From the NCBI RefSeq assembly GCF_013184775.1, contig NZ_JAATVV010000002.1, forward strand, positions 88,203 to 152,202: DNA of 64,000 nt, read 5' to 3'. Each line of letters begins with the position of its first letter. The stretch's first letter is position 1. Positions 30,605 to 40,951 of this stretch are shown piece after piece. Made by a program: the position numbers and the translations under genes. The DNA comes from Martelella sp. HB161492 (GTDB lineage: Bacteria; Pseudomonadota; Alphaproteobacteria; Rhizobiales; Rhizobiaceae). The notes under the pieces were generated by a model. It was not told the DNA's origin, ran no database searches, and saw only the letters and a list, made by a program, of their open reading frames with translations.

Positions 30605-31492
30605 TCAGGCGGCAGCCTCACGCCGCCGCTCGATCAACATGATCGACAGCGACGCGCAGAGGATCAGCACGGCGCCGAACCAGAACAGAAGATTGGGCGC
30701 AAACCCGAACACCAGCCAGCCGCCGAGCACGTTAAGCGGCAGCTTGAGATCGTCGAAAGGCTGGACATAGGCAGCATCGGCGCTGGCATAGGCCAGGGTG
30801 AGAAAATACTGCGCCATGAAGGTGACGACGCCGAGCGCCACGACAATCCAGATCATGCTGCCCGTTGGCACCGCAAATCCGCCGCCCAGCGCAACAACCA
30901 GATTGATCGGCGTCAGCAGCATCAACAGCCAGACCGTGATCGATTCAGGCCGTTCATCCGCCGTCAGCTGTTTGGTAATCAGCGAGGCCCCGCCCCACAG
31001 AAGCGCAGACAGGATCGGCAGCAGCGCCGCCCAGGAGAAGGCACCCGACCAGGGCTCCAGGATCAGCGCCGCGCCGACAAAGCCGACGGCTGTCGCCACC
31101 CAGCGCGACGGCCCGACCTTTTCGCCGAGGAATATGCGCGCGCCGAGGATGATGAAGAAAGGCGAGGTCATGACAAGCGCGATGGCCTGACTGATCGGCA
31201 CTGTGGCAAGCCCGAATGTCCAGGCCTGAACCCCAAGCGCCGACAGCACTACCCGCAGGATATGGCGGCCGGGATGGCTGGTGCGCATGACGCCAAGGCC
31301 GATGCGAAACAGATAGGGCAGCGAAAACAGGAAGGCGATGCCATACTGCCAGAAGGCGACCGACGATGAGGCAAAGCCCATGCTCATGGTCAGGCGCTGC
31401 ACAAGGATATTGCCCGCAGCATAGGTGACGCCTGCCAGAACCATCCAGAAGGCGCCTACAAGCGCAGGAGAGCGATATAAAACGGAATTCAT
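30605..31492 (-). CDS. ribN: Riboflavin transporter RibN (EamA/DMT family)
   Basis: The 295-residue protein has ten hydrophobic segments forming two EamA repeats, the plan of drug/metabolite transporters (FWMVLAGVTYAAGNILVQRL at the start, IALVMTSPFFIILGARIFLG at the end of the first half). By sequence alone it is only a DMT transporter. The riboflavin assignment rests on the FMN riboswitch at 31592-31731 in its leader, the arrangement known for RibN of Rhizobium. It would import riboflavin across the inner membrane. The start is ATG 31492, with GTGGGGAC upstream. Confidence 0.88.
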   Translation of the reverse strand: MNSVLYRSPALVGAFWMVLAGVTYAAGNILVQRLTMSMGFASSSVAFWQYGIAFLFSLPYLFRIGLGVMRTSHPGRHILRVVLSALGVQAWTFGLATVPISQAIALVMTSPFFIILGARIFLGEKVGPSRWVATAVGFVGAALILEPWSGAFSWAALLPILSALLWGGASLITKQLTADERPESITVWLLMLLTPINLVVALGGGFAVPTGSMIWIVVALGVVTFMAQYFLTLAYASADAAYVQPFDDLKLPLNVLGGWLVFGFAPNLLFWFGAVLILCASLSIMLIERRREAAA

Positions 31493-31591
31493 GTCCCCAC
31501 GATCCTTTTCTCAGCAAATGGAACCGGGACAAACGTCAGGAATGCCACGGCGCCTCCTTTCAAGAAAGGAGCCACCCGGCCATTGCCTGCT

Positions 31592-31731
31592 GTTCTCTCA
31601 CATCCGGACTTTAACCGTCGGCTCCGGAATCACACCGGATCTGCTGACCCCGGCAAAACTGCCGGGCGCTCGCGGGCTTTGTGTAAATTTACACTTACCG
31701 CCGGTGGGGAGTTTCACCCCGCCCCGAGAAC
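31592..31731 (-). promoter_or_regulatory. FMN riboswitch (RFN element) controlling ribN
   Basis: On the minus strand, GGGGCGGGGTGAAACTCC, CCACCGGCGGTAA, ATCCGGTGTGATTCCGGAGC and GACGGTTAAAGTCCGGATG are the conserved RFN blocks in the right order. The closing P1 stem pairs GTTCTC (31726-31731) with GAGAAC (31592-31597). Downstream, at 31554-31571, CTCCTTTC-TT-GAAAGGAG forms a hairpin that may belong to the expression platform, though it has no T run and lies about 60 bp before the ribN start. Confidence 0.95.
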
Positions 31732-31823
31732 ATGGCCAGCCTTGCCGACCATATCTGACACATAAGGGAATTGGGCACGGGCGACAAGATGATTGTAGGT
31801 GACGCAGCGTTCACGCGAACGGC

Positions 31824-31855
31824 AAAAAAAAGCCCGGGGCAAAAAGCCCCGGGCC
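31824..31855 (-). terminator. Intrinsic terminator after the HU gene
   Basis: On the minus strand GCCCGGGGC, a five-base loop, GCCCCGGGC and eight T residues form a strong terminator 28 bp past the HU stop codon. Confidence 0.94.
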
Positions 31856-31883
31856 AGTCTACGGCAATTCTGCCGGAAACATT

Positions 31884-32159
31884 TTAGCTGTTGCAGGCGT
31901 CCTTCAGACCCTTGCCAGCTGCAAATTTCGGAACATTGCGTGCCGGAATGTCGACTTCAGCGCCGGTGGAGGGGTTACGACCCTTACGAGCTGCGCTGTG
32001 GGAGACAGTGAACGCGCCGAAACCAGCGAGACGGACTTCGCCGCCATTCTTCAATTCGCCTTGAACAGCGTCGAAAACCGCATCGACTGCAGAGGCAGCA
32101 TCGGTCTTGGAGAGGCCGGTCTTTTCGGCAACAGAGGTTACGAGTTCACTCTTGTTCAT
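31884..32159 (-). CDS. hupB: Nucleoid protein HU
   Basis: The 91-residue histone-like protein bends and compacts DNA as a dimer. It starts MNKSELVTSVAEKTGLSK and contains the DNA-binding arm signature GFGAFTVSHSAARKGRNPST with the intercalating-proline region RNPSTG. ATG 32159 is chosen because it gives the standard length; the frame is open 12 codons upstream. It follows lon on the same strand, a common neighbourhood, but a strong terminator separates them. Confidence 0.96.
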   Translation of the reverse strand: MNKSELVTSVAEKTGLSKTDAASAVDAVFDAVQGELKNGGEVRLAGFGAFTVSHSAARKGRNPSTGAEVDIPARNVPKFAAGKGLKDACNS

Positions 32160-32289
32160 GTTTCCACCCTTTCTAAATGGTTCGAAACGACTCAATGTTC
32201 TTGGGGTGCAGATTATTCATGCCGCCGCCCGCTGCAAATCAAAAGCCTTGGCTTTAGGCGAAATGCAAGAGTCTTCACCCGATTTCTAT

Positions 32290-32320
32290 GGAAAAGGCCG
32301 GCGAATGACCGGCCTTTTCC
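32290..32320 (-). terminator. Intrinsic terminator after lon
   Basis: A perfect 12-base stem, GGAAAAGGCCGG with its complement and a seven-base loop, lies between lon and the HU gene. The stem's A and T blocks make it work in either direction. Confidence 0.85.
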
Positions 32321-32363
32321 ATCATTTTCCACAACACTGCTGAAAAACAGGCCAATTACGGCA

Positions 32364-34781
32364 TCAGTGCGGCATGGTCTTGGAGGAATCATCTTCCGCC
32401 TCTTTGGCGGAAATTGCAGCTGCTTCAGCGGCTGCATCCCACTCGATCGGCTCCGGCATCCGCGTCAGCGCATGCTGCAGAACCTCACCGATCCGGCTCA
32501 CCGGAATGATCTCCATACCGTTCTTCACATTGTCCGGGATGTCCGCCAGATCCTTGGCGTTCTCCTCCGGGATCAGCACCGTCTTGATGCCGCCACGCAG
32601 CGCCGCCAGAAGCTTCTCCTTCAGTCCGCCGATCGGCAGGACACGGCCGCGCAGGGTGATCTCGCCCGTCATCGCCACGTCCTTGTTGACCGGAATGCCG
32701 GTCATGATCGAGACAATCGCCGTGGTCATCGCGACACCGGCCGACGGCCCGTCCTTCGGCGTTGCCCCTTCCGGAACGTGAACATGGATATCCGTCTTGT
32801 CGAAGACCGGCGGCTTGATGCCGAAATCTACCGCGCGCGAGCGGACATAGGATGCCGCAGCCGAAATCGATTCCTTCATCACATCACGTAAGTTACCGGT
32901 TACGGTCATACGACCCTTACCCGGCATCATCACGCCTTCAATGGTCAGCAATTCGCCACCAACCTCGGTCCAGGCCAATCCGGTAACGACACCGATCTGA
33001 TCCTCGCCTTCGGCCTCGCCATGGCGGAAACGCTGAACGCCGAGATAGTCCTCGAGGTTTTCCGCGGTCACATCGACGGCGGTGCGGTCACCCTTGACGA
33101 TTTCAGTCACGGCCTTGCGGGCAAGCTTCATCAGCTCGCGCTCGAAGGAACGGACACCGGCCTCACGGGTATATTGCTGAATGATCCGCATCAGGGCAGC
33201 GTCGCTGACTGAAAATTCCGCCGGCTTCAGCGCATGCTCCTCGATCGCCTTGGGCAGAAGATGCCGCTTGGCGATTTCCAGCTTCTCCTCTTCCGTGTAA
33301 CCGGCAATGCGGATGATCTCCATGCGGTCCATCAGCGGCGCCGGAATGTTCAGCGTATTGGCCGTGGTGATGAACATCACATTGGACAGATCATATTCGA
33401 CCTCGAGGTAGTGATCCATGAAGGTCGAGTTCTGTTCCGGATCCAGCACCTCGAGCAGGGCCGAAGACGGGTCGCCGCGGAAATCGGCGCCCATCTTGTC
33501 AATCTCGTCGAGCAGGAACAGCGGATTGTTCTTGCCGATCTTCTTCATCGACTGAACGATCTTGCCCGGCATCGAACCGATATAGGTGCGGCGGTGCCCG
33601 CGAATTTCAGCCTCGTCACGCACGCCACCAAGGGCCATGCGCACATATTCGCGGCCGGTCGCCTTGGCGATCGAGCGGGCAAGCGAGGTCTTGCCGACGC
33701 CGGGCGGTCCGACGAGGCAGAGAATCGGCCCCTTGATCTTCTTGGCGCGCGCCTGAACGGCCAGATATTCAACGACACGTTCCTTGACCTTCTCCAGCCC
33801 GAAATGATCCTCGTCGAGGATCTTCTCGGCCAGCTTCAGGTCGGTTTTGATCTTCGACTTGCGGTTCCACGGCAGGCCGACCAGCCAGTCGAGATAGTTG
33901 CGCACGACCGTTGCCTCGGCAGACATCGGGCTCATATTGCGCAGCTTCTTCACCTCGGCATCGGCCTTTTCACGGGCCTCCTTGGACAGCTTGGTCTTCT
34001 TGATGCGATCTTCCAGCTCGGCCATCTCGTCGCGGCCGTCCTCGCCTTCACCAAGCTCCTTCTGGATCGCCTTCATCTGCTCGTTGAGGTAATATTCGCG
34101 CTGTGTCTTCTCCATCTGCCGCTTGACGCGGGTGCGGATGCGCTTCTCGACCTGCAGAACCGAAATCTCGCCTTCCATGAAGCCGAGCGCCTTTTCAAGC
34201 CGCTCCTTGACGCTGGTGGTCTCCAGCATTTCCTGCTTCTCGGTCAGCTTGATCGAAAGATGCGAGGCAACCGTATCGGCCAGCTTCGAATAGTCCTCGA
34301 TCTGACCGGCAGCGCCGACAACTTCGGGCGAAACCTTCTTGTTGAGCTTGACGTAGTTTTCAAACTCGGAAACGACCGAGCGCGACAGCGCCTCGATTTC
34401 AACGGCATCTTCATCCGGCTCGGCCAGAACCTCGGCCTGAGCCTCGTAATAGTCCTTGTGCGCAGCAATGTCCTCGACGGCAGCACGTGCCTTGCCTTCG
34501 ACCAGAACTTTGACGGTTCCGTCGGGAAGCTTCAGCAGCTGCAGGACATTGGCGATCGTGCCGACACGATAGAGGTTTTCCGGCGACGGATCGTCGTCAC
34601 TGGCATTCACCTGGGTGATCAGCATGATCTGCTTGTCGGAAGCCATGACCTCCTCAAGCGCCCGGATGGATTTCTCGCGACCGACAAACAGCGGCACGAT
34701 CATGTGCGGGAAAACCACAATGTCACGCAAGGGCAACACCGGGAAGGCAGCGCGCGTCGCTGCGGGCGTGTTCTGCGTCAT
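32364..34781 (-). CDS. lon: Endopeptidase Lon
   Basis: The 805-residue ATP-dependent protease degrades misfolded and regulatory proteins (CtrA-network and SOS factors in relatives). The N-terminal LON domain ([20 protein letters not shown]) is followed by a coiled-coil linker, an AAA+ module with GPPGVGKTS (Walker A) and [11 protein letters not shown] (Walker B), and a protease domain with [11 protein letters not shown] (catalytic Ser) and the catalytic-Lys region [12 protein letters not shown] 34781 with AAAAGGAACG upstream is preferred. It lies between clpX and the HU gene. Confidence 0.97.
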   Translation of the reverse strand: MTQNTPAATRAAFPVLPLRDIVVFPHMIVPLFVGREKSIRALEEVMASDKQIMLITQVNASDDDPSPENLYRVGTIANVLQLLKLPDGTVKVLVEGKARAAVEDIAAHKDYYEAQAEVLAEPDEDAVEIEALSRSVVSEFENYVKLNKKVSPEVVGAAGQIEDYSKLADTVASHLSIKLTEKQEMLETTSVKERLEKALGFMEGEISVLQVEKRIRTRVKRQMEKTQREYYLNEQMKAIQKELGEGEDGRDEMAELEDRIKKTKLSKEAREKADAEVKKLRNMSPMSAEATVVRNYLDWLVGLPWNRKSKIKTDLKLAEKILDEDHFGLEKVKERVVEYLAVQARAKKIKGPILCLVGPPGVGKTSLARSIAKATGREYVRMALGGVRDEAEIRGHRRTYIGSMPGKIVQSMKKIGKNNPLFLLDEIDKMGADFRGDPSSALLEVLDPEQNSTFMDHYLEVEYDLSNVMFITTANTLNIPAPLMDRMEIIRIAGYTEEEKLEIAKRHLLPKAIEEHALKPAEFSVSDAALMRIIQQYTREAGVRSFERELMKLARKAVTEIVKGDRTAVDVTAENLEDYLGVQRFRHGEAEGEDQIGVVTGLAWTEVGGELLTIEGVMMPGKGRMTVTGNLRDVMKESISAAASYVRSRAVDFGIKPPVFDKTDIHVHVPEGATPKDGPSAGVAMTTAIVSIMTGIPVNKDVAMTGEITLRGRVLPIGGLKEKLLAALRGGIKTVLIPEENAKDLADIPDNVKNGMEIIPVSRIGEVLQHALTRMPEPIEWDAAAEAAAISAKEAEDDSSKTMPH

Positions 34782-35013
34782 ATATTCGTTCCTTTTCACT
34801 CATCCGGCGGAGTACCGGAGGATCGGCGGGAGGATGCCGATCAATATTTTTTGTGTCCGTGGCGAAACAAGTGGAGCTTGGGAAGGTGCATTTCAATATT
34901 GCCTTGCGTTTTCCTGCGCTCGATCATCCGCCACCAAGGCCTAAGCCAAAACGAAGAGGGCCGGACGCAGGTGTTTCCACCGCGCCCGGCCCGACAGCTG
35001 GTAAGCTTCAGCC

Positions 35014-36291
35014 TCAGGCCGAAGCATTGGCCTTGTCATCGGGCCGGTTCGCATAGATGTAGAGCGGACGGGATGTGCCCGCCACCACCTCATCGGAGAT
35101 CACGACCTCACGCACGCCTTTCAGCGTCGGCAGTTCGAACATGGTATCCAGCAGGATCTTCTCCATGATCGAGCGCAGACCACGTGCACCGGTCTTGCGT
35201 TCAATCGCCCGGGCGGCGATCGCACGCAGCGCATCCTCATGGAATGACAGTTCGACATCTTCCATCTCGAACAGGCGCTGATACTGCTTGATCAGGGCGT
35301 TCTTCGGCTCGGTCAGAATCTGGATCAGCGCATCCTCATCAAGATCCTCAAGCGTCGCGATCACCGGCAGACGGCCGATGAATTCCGGGATAAGTCCGAA
35401 CTTCACCAGATCCTCGGGCTCGAGATCGCGCAGCACATCACCGACACGCCGGTCATCGGGTGCCGAAACAGAAGCGCCGAAACCAATCGACGTTTTCTCG
35501 CCGCGCGCAGAAATGATCTTGTCGAGGCCTGCGAAAGCGCCGCCGCACAGGAACAGGATATTGGTCGTATCCACCTGCAGGAACTCCTGCTGCGGATGCT
35601 TGCGCCCACCCTGCGGCGGCACGGAGGCAACCGTGCCTTCCATGATCTTCAGCAGTGCCTGCTGCACGCCCTCGCCCGACACGTCACGCGTGATCGACGG
35701 ATTGTCGGACTTGCGCGAGATCTTGTCGACCTCGTCAATATAGACGATGCCGCGCTGGGCGCGTTCGACATTATAATCGGCAGCCTGCAACAGCTTCAGA
35801 ATGATGTTTTCAACATCCTCACCGACATAACCGGCCTCCGTCAGCGTCGTGGCATCTGCCATCGTGAAGGGAACATCGATGATCCGTGCCAGCGTCTGCG
35901 CAAGATAGGTCTTGCCGCAGCCCGTCGGACCGACCAGCAGAATGTTGGATTTCGCCAGTTCGATATCATTACCCTTGGAGGCATGCGCCAGGCGCTTGTA
36001 ATGATTGTGGACCGCTACGGAGAGAATGCGCTTGGCCTGTCCCTGACCGATGACATATTCATCCAGAACGCCCATGATTTCCTGCGGCGTCGGCACACCA
36101 TCGCGGGACTTCACCATCGAGGTCTTGTTTTCCTCGCGGATGATGTCCATGCACAACTCGACACATTCATCGCAGATGAAAACTGTCGGCCCAGCGATCA
36201 GTTTGCGGACTTCATGCTGACTCTTGCCGCAGAACGAACAATAGAGCGTATTCTTGGAGTCACCGCCGCCGCTACCGCTGACTTTGCTCAT
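35014..36291 (-). CDS. clpX: ATP-dependent Clp protease ATPase subunit ClpX
   Basis: The 425-residue AAA+ unfoldase feeds substrates to ClpP. It has the N-terminal zinc-binding domain ([11 protein letters not shown] followed by CDECVELC, four cysteines), Walker A in [15 protein letters not shown], Walker B in [10 protein letters not shown], and the ClpP-contact loop region within IGFGA, plus sensor-2 near [13 protein letters not shown] 36291 with GGAAG upstream is preferred over the GTG two codons earlier. The clpP-clpX-lon order is conserved in alphaproteobacteria. Confidence 0.97.
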   Translation of the reverse strand: MSKVSGSGGGDSKNTLYCSFCGKSQHEVRKLIAGPTVFICDECVELCMDIIREENKTSMVKSRDGVPTPQEIMGVLDEYVIGQGQAKRILSVAVHNHYKRLAHASKGNDIELAKSNILLVGPTGCGKTYLAQTLARIIDVPFTMADATTLTEAGYVGEDVENIILKLLQAADYNVERAQRGIVYIDEVDKISRKSDNPSITRDVSGEGVQQALLKIMEGTVASVPPQGGRKHPQQEFLQVDTTNILFLCGGAFAGLDKIISARGEKTSIGFGASVSAPDDRRVGDVLRDLEPEDLVKFGLIPEFIGRLPVIATLEDLDEDALIQILTEPKNALIKQYQRLFEMEDVELSFHEDALRAIAARAIERKTGARGLRSIMEKILLDTMFELPTLKGVREVVISDEVVAGTSRPLYIYANRPDDKANASA

Positions 36292-36618
36292 AATCACTTC
36301 CTTCCAGCACGTCGCTCCTTAACCGGAACGGAATTCTTCTTAACCGCCTGCCCCGCCTTTTTCCGTTCCTCGGAAAGTGCACGACCGTGCGCAACAGACA
36401 ATTCATCCAGAGACCCAAAGGTTACGAATGATCAGCCTCGCCGATCATAGATTTCCATCTCTAGAACTCGATATCGAGCCTGAACTGTCAATACTAATAA
36501 TCAGTTCATGGCCCGATTAAACCCAAAACCGTACACAATTATGTGCAGCGGCCAATTTCACGATCCGGCAGCCGGGCCCGAATGGATGATCAGCATCCCG
36601 CCGGGCCGGCTGTCGCAA
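36292..36618. other. clpP-clpX intergenic region
   Basis: This 327-bp gap has no credible ORF. It must contain the 3' end of the clpP transcript and probably a separate clpX promoter. The stretch near 36440-36540 is relatively AT-rich. No clear heat-shock sigma-32 boxes were recognised. Confidence 0.5.
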
Positions 36619-37248
36619 TCAGGACGCCGTATTCTCGACTTCCGAACGTGAGGTCATCACCTTGTCGATGATTCCCCAGTCGCGCGCCTCATCGGGATCC
36701 ATGAAATGGTCCCTGTCGAGGGTTTTTTCAACTTCTTCGTAGCTCTGGCCGCAATGCTTGACATAAACCTCGTTCAGGCGACGCTTCATCTTCAGAATGT
36801 CGCGTGCATGACGTTCGATGTCGGAGGCCTGCCCCTGAAAGCCGCCCGAAGGCTGATGCACCATGATCCGCGCATTCGGCGTTGCAAAACGCATGCCCTT
36901 GTCGCCGGCGGCAAGAAGCAGCGAGCCCATGGAGGCAGCCTGACCAATGCACAGCGTCGAAACTGCCGGGCGAATGAACTGCATCGTATCGTAGATCGCC
37001 ATGCCGGCCGTCACGACCCCGCCTGGCGAGTTGATGTAAAGGGCAATCTCCTTTTTCGGATTCTCGGCCTCGAGAAACAGGAGCTGCGCGCAAACCAGAG
37101 AAGCAATCTGGTCTTCGACCGGACCGGTGAGGAAGATAATTCTTTCTTTCAGCAGGCGCGAATAAATGTCGTAGGAACGTTCGCCACGATTGGTCTGCTC
37201 AACGACCATGGGAACCAGGGCCATAGCGGTATCTACGGGATTTTTCAT
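36619..37248 (-). CDS. clpP: ATP-dependent Clp protease proteolytic subunit
   Basis: The 209-residue serine protease forms the tetradecameric barrel used by ClpX and ClpA. The catalytic triad is visible as Ser106 in GQAASMGS, His131 in MVHQPSGG and Asp180 in LDRDHF. ATG 37248 is chosen because AAAGGA precedes it at good spacing and the protein aligns from [19 protein letters not shown]. The frame stays open upstream to 37293. Confidence 0.97.
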   Translation of the reverse strand: MKNPVDTAMALVPMVVEQTNRGERSYDIYSRLLKERIIFLTGPVEDQIASLVCAQLLFLEAENPKKEIALYINSPGGVVTAGMAIYDTMQFIRPAVSTLCIGQAASMGSLLLAAGDKGMRFATPNARIMVHQPSGGFQGQASDIERHARDILKMKRRLNEVYVKHCGQSYEEVEKTLDRDHFMDPDEARDWGIIDKVMTSRSEVENTAS

Positions 37249-37587
37249 GTCCATCCTTTTTCCGGCGGTGCCGGAACCGTCCGATTCACTCAATTCCCCT
37301 TTTACATAGAGCGCCGGTGCATGTCACTTCAAGACATAGCCTGACGGATGTCGGCAGGGATCATCCATTTGGCGCCTTCTCTGGCCAAAAAAGTCAGCGC
37401 CGATTCGCCGCTTTATCCCGAATTCTCCCTTCAACCACAACCCTGAAGTTGCACCACCGCAACGATAATATGAAAAATTGCACTTTAAATCGGTTTACAG
37501 ACGCCATGGACGGTTTTGCTGATGGAGTAGCACTACCGGCCGAGCTATGACGTTTGCGTAACGCTCGCTACATACGAGGACCTTGGC
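37249..37587. other. clpP - diguanylate cyclase intergenic region
   Basis: The genes on either side are divergent, so this 339-bp stretch holds both promoters. No additional ORF is credible. GAGGA at 37576-37580 is the probable ribosome-binding site of the GTG-started diguanylate cyclase. Confidence 0.5.
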
Positions 37588-38772
37588 GTGCATGTTTTTG
37601 ACAACTCCACCGCGATCATTGCCTGGGCTGCGGACTGTGTTCTCATGGCGGCACTGCTTTTGCCGATCACGTTTGGCAGGCGGGAACGCCCGTTCATCGC
37701 CTGGTGGACAGCCGGCCTTCTGATCAAGGGCGCCGGACTGGCCGGGATCGTGCTGACCGGCGTGATCAATATCTCAGGCACAGGCGCCCTCTCCTTTGGC
37801 CTCCTGTTCCTTGCCAACATTTTGATCGCAACGGCGATTCTATCGCTCTGCAATTTGCGGGCGCGCATCGGCACTGCCTTTTCCATCCTTGCCTGGGCAC
37901 TCGCCATGGCTCTGCTGGCAGGCAAGCTTCCCGGCGCCAACCTGATTGCTTTCGCAAGTGGCAATATCGTTCTCTGCGCCGTCGTCGCCGTTGTTTTTCT
38001 TCGCAACAGTCGCAGCTTCGGCAACCATCTGTTGCGCCTGGCCATTGCCGCCATCTTCGCCGTTGAATGCGTCAGCCAGGCGGTCGCCATTGTCAGGATC
38101 GTCACTGCGCCGCCTCAGGCCACCATTTCGAGCACAACGATCACATTTTTCATCATCAGCTCCTTCCTCCTGTTCACCGCCAAGGTTTTTCTGTCAGTCG
38201 CCTTTGCGATGAACCGGTTCCAGAGTGAACTGAAACGCCTTGCCAGTACCGATCCGCTGACAGGAACGCTGAACCGGCGCGGAATTGATGCAGCAACCGC
38301 CCGTTTCTTCGGCAAAGACGCGCTGCCCGGACGAATCGCCTATTTCGCGCTGGATCTTGATCATTTCAAACAGATCAACGACGCCTTCGGCCATCGCGCC
38401 GGCGATCTGGCTTTGCAGCATTTCACCGATATCGTTCGCAACTGCCTGCGCAGCCAGGACATCCTCGGCAGAACGGGCGGCGAGGAATTCACAATCCTCG
38501 CCCGCGTAAGGCATGATTCGGATGCCTTCGAGATTGCAGAAAGGATCCGCATTGCCGTCAGCTCCAAGCCGCTGGAGCTCGAAGAGCGGTCTGTGCCCTT
38601 GAGCCTGAGCATCGGCCTTGCCGTCGGCGACAGCGCCGAGACCACGCTAGACGATCTGGTCACCAAGGCAGACAAGGCGCTCTACACGGCAAAAACGACG
38701 GGCCGCAATCGCTCGGTCCAGCTGCCGGATCACAAGGCCCATTCGCTCTCCGTCGTCGAGGCAACCGGCTGA
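37588..38772 (+). CDS. Membrane-bound diguanylate cyclase (GGDEF)
   Basis: The 394-residue protein has about six or seven hydrophobic segments in residues 8-205 and a C-terminal GGDEF domain (about 215-380). The active site reads GGEEF, which is catalytically competent, and an RxxD inhibitory site (RSQD) lies exactly five residues before it, so product inhibition by cyclic di-GMP is expected. The substrate-binding motif LDLDHFKQINDAFGHRAGD is intact. The start is GTG with GAGGA upstream. No EAL domain and no partner gene are adjacent. The sensed signal is unknown. Confidence 0.92.
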   Translation: MHVFDNSTAIIAWAADCVLMAALLLPITFGRRERPFIAWWTAGLLIKGAGLAGIVLTGVINISGTGALSFGLLFLANILIATAILSLCNLRARIGTAFSILAWALAMALLAGKLPGANLIAFASGNIVLCAVVAVVFLRNSRSFGNHLLRLAIAAIFAVECVSQAVAIVRIVTAPPQATISSTTITFFIISSFLLFTAKVFLSVAFAMNRFQSELKRLASTDPLTGTLNRRGIDAATARFFGKDALPGRIAYFALDLDHFKQINDAFGHRAGDLALQHFTDIVRNCLRSQDILGRTGGEEFTILARVRHDSDAFEIAERIRIAVSSKPLELEERSVPLSLSIGLAVGDSAETTLDDLVTKADKALYTAKTTGRNRSVQLPDHKAHSLSVVEATG

Positions 38773-38808
38773 GCTCCGTCGCCGTTTTTTCCGGGTCCGG
38801 CCTGCGGC

Positions 38809-39690
38809 TTATCCACGCAGCTCGGCCGCCAGATCCAGCCAGGCCTTGGCCGCGAAGGACAGATAGCCGCCGCGCCGCCAGATGAAGGCCATATGCCAGA
38901 CCATGCCCTGATCCTTCAGAGTAATATGCCGCACACCGGGCCGCACGCGCTGGCTGGCGATCAGACGCGGCAGGAAGCCGATGCCCAGACCCGCATGAAC
39001 AAGCTCGACAATGAAGTTGATCTGAGACGACCGCGCGGCAACATTCGGCTGGAACCCAGCTTCGCGACAGCCGTCAAGAATGATCGGATTGAGCGCGAAT
39101 CCGCTATCAAACAAGATGAATGCTTCACCTGAAAGTTCTGATAAACCTATTTTTTCTTGATCTGACAACGGATGATCATCGCGCAGGATGACATCCAGCG
39201 GCTCAGCGATGACATCCTGCCAGTCGAAGGCGCCGTTGAAGGGCAGCAGCGATGCCCCAAGCTCGAGCTCACCGGCCGTGACCAGTTCTTCCAGCTTGCG
39301 CGAACCATGCTCGAACAGGCTGACCTCGATCTCAGGATAGCGCGCCCGATAAGCGGCAAAGATCGGTGCGAAAAGCGCGTCACTGCCGATCGGCGGCAGG
39401 CCAAGGGTGAGTTGCCCGCGTCGCACGCCCTTCAGCTCATCGAGCTCATTCATCAGATCGTCGCGCTGCGCCAGCAGCTGTTGCGCTCGCGCAAAGACAA
39501 CCCGCCCCGCATCGGTTAGCTGCACACCGGGTACCTGCCGGTCGATCAACGCCAGGCCAAGCTCGTCTTCCAGCTGGCGGACGGCCTTGGAGACCGCCGA
39601 CTGCGTGACGAAAACGTGCTTGGCGGCCTGCGAAAAGCCTCCATGACGAACAACGGCGACAAAAATGCGAAGCGTTCTGAGTTCCATCAT
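38809..39690 (-). CDS. LysR-family regulator, probably of the lrgAB-like operon
   Basis: The 293-residue protein has an N-terminal winged helix-turn-helix (RTLRIFVAVVRHGGFSQAAK, then HVFVTQSAVSKAVRQLEDEL) and a C-terminal periplasmic-binding-like effector domain. It is divergent from the CidA/LrgA-LrgB pair, the position of CidR-type regulators, so it probably activates that operon. A palindrome, TATTCCA-ATA-TGGAATA, lies immediately upstream of its start and may be its operator. The effector cannot be told. Confidence 0.9.
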   Translation of the reverse strand: MMELRTLRIFVAVVRHGGFSQAAKHVFVTQSAVSKAVRQLEDELGLALIDRQVPGVQLTDAGRVVFARAQQLLAQRDDLMNELDELKGVRRGQLTLGLPPIGSDALFAPIFAAYRARYPEIEVSLFEHGSRKLEELVTAGELELGASLLPFNGAFDWQDVIAEPLDVILRDDHPLSDQEKIGLSELSGEAFILFDSGFALNPIILDGCREAGFQPNVAARSSQINFIVELVHAGLGIGFLPRLIASQRVRPGVRHITLKDQGMVWHMAFIWRRGGYLSFAAKAWLDLAAELRG

Positions 39691-39707
39691 TATTCCAATA
39701 TGGAATA
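39691..39707. promoter_or_regulatory. Candidate LysR-type operator
   Basis: TATTCCAATATGGAATA has seven-base inverted arms around ATA and contains a T-N11-A core, the usual LysR-type half-site geometry. It abuts the regulator's start codon and is 75 bp upstream of the lrgA-like ATG. Confidence 0.6.
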
Positions 39708-39781
39708 GCACAAATGAAATCAATTCACTTTGAGAATATTGTGAAATTTCCTATATGTTGCGGCGACGAAAGGAACACACC

Positions 39782-40231
39782 ATGGTCGCCCTGACTGCCC
39801 CCGGCACGCCCTCATATTTTCATATGGCTTCAGTCATGCTGCGCCGCAAACTGCGTGGCAGCCGTGTGGGACAACTGGTGCTGATCGGCGCGATCTGGTT
39901 TGCCGGACAGTCGCTGGCCAACGTGCTTGGACTGGCCATTCCTGGCGGTGTGATCGGCATGTTCGCGTTGCTGGCAGCACTTCTGAGCGGCTATCTCAGG
40001 CCGCAGAGCATCAGCCGTGGCGCCCGCTGGTTTCTCGCCGAGCTGCTGCTGTTTTTCGTACCGGCTGTGCTGGCGATCCTTGATCACCCCGAATTTCTGG
40101 GCCTTCTCGGTCTGAAAATTCTCGCCGTCATCTTTGGCGGTATCGTTGTCGTCATGGGCAGCACCGCACTGGCCGTCGAATTCGGCCTGAATGTCATGCA
40201 CCACATCGAGTCAAAACATGCCCGTTCTTGA
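39782..40231 (+). CDS. CidA/LrgA-family membrane protein
   Basis: The 149-residue protein has about four transmembrane segments (LVLIGAIWFAGQSLANVLGL, IPGGVIGMFALLAALLSGYL, FLAELLLFFVPAVLAILDHP and the C-terminal one) and the family signature NVLGLAIPGGVIGM. CidA/LrgA proteins are holin-like and, with LrgB, have been linked to lysis control and, in some organisms, to pyruvate or glycolate transport. ATG 39782 with AAAGGAAC upstream is preferred. It overlaps lrgB by 14 bases. Confidence 0.9.
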   Translation: MVALTAPGTPSYFHMASVMLRRKLRGSRVGQLVLIGAIWFAGQSLANVLGLAIPGGVIGMFALLAALLSGYLRPQSISRGARWFLAELLLFFVPAVLAILDHPEFLGLLGLKILAVIFGGIVVVMGSTALAVEFGLNVMHHIESKHARS

Positions 40232-40919
40232 AGCCGTGGTCGTGACCGTCTTCTGGTCGGTCGTGACGATCCTGTTCTACCTGCTTTCCAAGCGGATCTA
40301 TCGCCGCTTCCCGACGCCAGTCACCTCACCGCTGCTGCTGGCGCCAGTGCTGCTCATTCTCCTGGCGCTTTTGCTGAAGCAGAACTATGCGGGCTATATC
40401 CATGCGACTCACTGGCTTGTTCTGCTGCTGGGCCCGGCAACGGTCGCCTTCGCCCTGCCGATTTTCGAGCAGTGGAAGACAATCAGGCGTTACTGGCCGG
40501 TGCTGCTGTTCGGCGTCATCGTTGGCAGTTCGATGGCCATTCTCTCGGCCTGGGGGCTGGCCACGCTTCTCGGCCTCAATGGCAGTCTGCGCCTGAGCCT
40601 TCTGCCCCGTTCGCTCAGCACCCCCTTCGCCATGAACGTCTCCCAGAACATTGGCGGCGTGCCGGATCTCACGGCGGTCTTCGTGGTCATTACCGGGGTC
40701 TCGGGTGCAATTATCGGTGATTTTCTGATCCGTTTTCTGCCCCTGCGCTCCGCCATGGCGCGCGGCGCGCTGTTCGGCATGGGCGCCCATGGAGCCGGTG
40801 TTGCAAAGGCAACGGAAATTGGCCTTGAGGAAAGCTCGGTCGCCGGACTGGTTATGGTGCTGGTCGGCGTCGTCAATGTCCTGACCGCTCCGCTGCTGCA
40901 CATTCTGCTCAACAGCTGA
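40218..40919 (+). CDS. LrgB-family membrane protein
   Basis: The 233-residue protein has eight or so hydrophobic segments and the LrgB core, with RSLSTPFAMNVSQNIGGVPD and GALFGMGAHGAGVAKATEIG near the C-terminus. It is encoded with the CidA/LrgA-like partner. Start ATG 40218 is inside the upstream gene, suggesting translational coupling. Function is likely shared with its partner (metabolite export or murein hydrolase control). Confidence 0.92.
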   Translation: MPVLEAVVVTVFWSVVTILFYLLSKRIYRRFPTPVTSPLLLAPVLLILLALLLKQNYAGYIHATHWLVLLLGPATVAFALPIFEQWKTIRRYWPVLLFGVIVGSSMAILSAWGLATLLGLNGSLRLSLLPRSLSTPFAMNVSQNIGGVPDLTAVFVVITGVSGAIIGDFLIRFLPLRSAMARGALFGMGAHGAGVAKATEIGLEESSVAGLVMVLVGVVNVLTAPLLHILLNS

Positions 40920-40951
40920 CCGGGCGGCCGCGCAAGGGCCGGCCAGCCATT

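Noticed and set aside
33234..35168. 644-codon plus-strand ORF opposite lon
   Set aside because: Shadow of the lon reading frame; no motif, and it continues through the lon promoter into clpX.
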